Part shown: piece after piece, positions 63,761 to 64,000 of the stretch
Layout of the letters: each line of letters starts with the position of its first letter
Position numbering within the stretch: position 1 is the stretch's first letter
DNA from: Klebsiella oxytoca NBRC 105695
GTDB lineage: Bacteria; Pseudomonadota; Gammaproteobacteria; Enterobacterales; Enterobacteriaceae
DNA length: 64,000 nucleotides
Assembly: GCF_001598695.1 (NCBI RefSeq)
Contig: NZ_BCZK01000010.1
Coordinates: 1 to 64,000, forward strand
Reading direction: 5' to 3'
Made by a program: the position numbers and the translations under genes
The notes under the pieces: model-generated
The model's database searches: none
Seen by the model: the letters and a program-made list of their open reading frames with translations, nothing else
What the model was told of the DNA's origin: nothing

Positions 63761-64000
63761 TTATTCATAAGCCAGGGTAAAGTTGGTTACCGCTTCAAAA
63801 TCACCCGGAGTGACGTTGGTAACAGTAGAGATTTTTTCAAGGTAAGCGCTAAAGCTTAGGGTATTGTTGCCAATGCCCAGGCCGCGGCCGCTGGTAGGTA
63901 CCAATAATTTCACAGGTTGACCAGAACCATCTTCAATACGTACGCCAGCCCCCGCAGCCTGACCGGAAATAGCCAGCATGCTCATATCTCCCGGAACATT
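63761..64000 (-). CDS. Major fimbrial subunit (partial, N-terminus beyond window)
   Basis: The last 79 residues of a pilin whose 5' part lies past the right edge. The reading frame is open through position 64000, so the internal ATG at 63985 is not the start. It has the motif AGVRIEDGSGQPVKLLVPTS, then NNTLSFSAYLEKIS and the terminal FEAVTNFTLAYE strand, typical of the C-terminal half of PapA/MrpA-type major pilins. First gene of the cluster by position, as expected for a major subunit. The gap to the next pilin is 67 bp. Confidence 0.85.
   Translation of the reverse strand, partial: NVPGDMSMLAISGQAAGAGVRIEDGSGQPVKLLVPTSGRGLGIGNNTLSFSAYLEKISTVTNVTPGDFEAVTNFTLAYE

Noticed and set aside
1-64000. 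CRISPR arrays, rRNA, transposases, phage genes
   Set aside because: Looked for throughout; none seen.

Overview
The window is chromosomal DNA from an enterobacterium (Enterobacteriaceae, Citrobacter/Salmonella/Klebsiella-like). The evidence is a complete pgtABCP phosphoglycerate-uptake locus, sdaC/sdaB-type serine genes, a full yersiniabactin locus and a Pap/Mrp-type chaperone-usher fimbrial cluster. The species cannot be fixed from the sequence alone. No rRNA, tRNA, CRISPR array, integrase or insertion sequence was found.

Layout. 1-1020 (minus): a truncated multi-TM acyltransferase-like protein preceded by a 56-aa secreted peptide. 1560-2000 (plus): an XRE-type regulator. 2085-4799 (minus): an operon of an SdaC-like serine transporter and an Fe-S L-serine ammonia-lyase. 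5203-11467: pgtA-pgtB-pgtC (minus) divergent from pgtP (plus), with a perfect inverted repeat between them as candidate PgtA operator. 11537-40323: the yersiniabactin core in canonical order, ybtS-ybtX-ybtQ-ybtP (minus), ybtA (plus), irp2-irp1-ybtU-ybtT-ybtE and fyuA (plus). It lies 69 bp from pgtP and 45 bp from the next gene, with none of the usual island mobility genes. YbtS makes salicylate, YbtE loads it on Irp2, Irp2/Irp1/YbtU build the siderophore, YbtT edits, FyuA and YbtP/YbtQ import the iron complex, and YbtA with Fur controls expression through palindromes visible upstream of irp2 and fyuA.

40369-45792: a nucleotidyltransferase-fold protein, then an RpiR-type regulator and a mannose-family PTS (EIIA, EIIB, EIIC, EIID) ending in a CX5R tyrosine-phosphatase-family gene, with no obvious sugar-catabolic enzyme. 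45874-50703 (minus): a five-gene set of YheO/DauR-like regulator, D-threonine-aldolase/D-serine-dehydratase-like PLP enzyme, M20 peptidase, RidA and MFS transporter. It looks like uptake and breakdown of a D-amino acid or N-acylated derivative, with repeated ACTTTTTGTT motifs upstream. 51036-51836: a second nucleotidyltransferase, followed by a decayed gene remnant.

52147-64000 (minus, running off the right edge): an unusual fimbrial locus. A first module has a major pilin, an anchor-like pilin, the usher, a chaperone and two minor pilins. Three non-structural genes follow: a lipoprotein gene split by an A7 tract, a coiled-coil FKBP-like periplasmic protein, and a LuxR-type regulator fused to a PapI/FaeA-like winged helix. 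A second module has another chaperone, three minor pilins and a two-domain tip adhesin, but no usher. This locus is the part of the window that looks least described.
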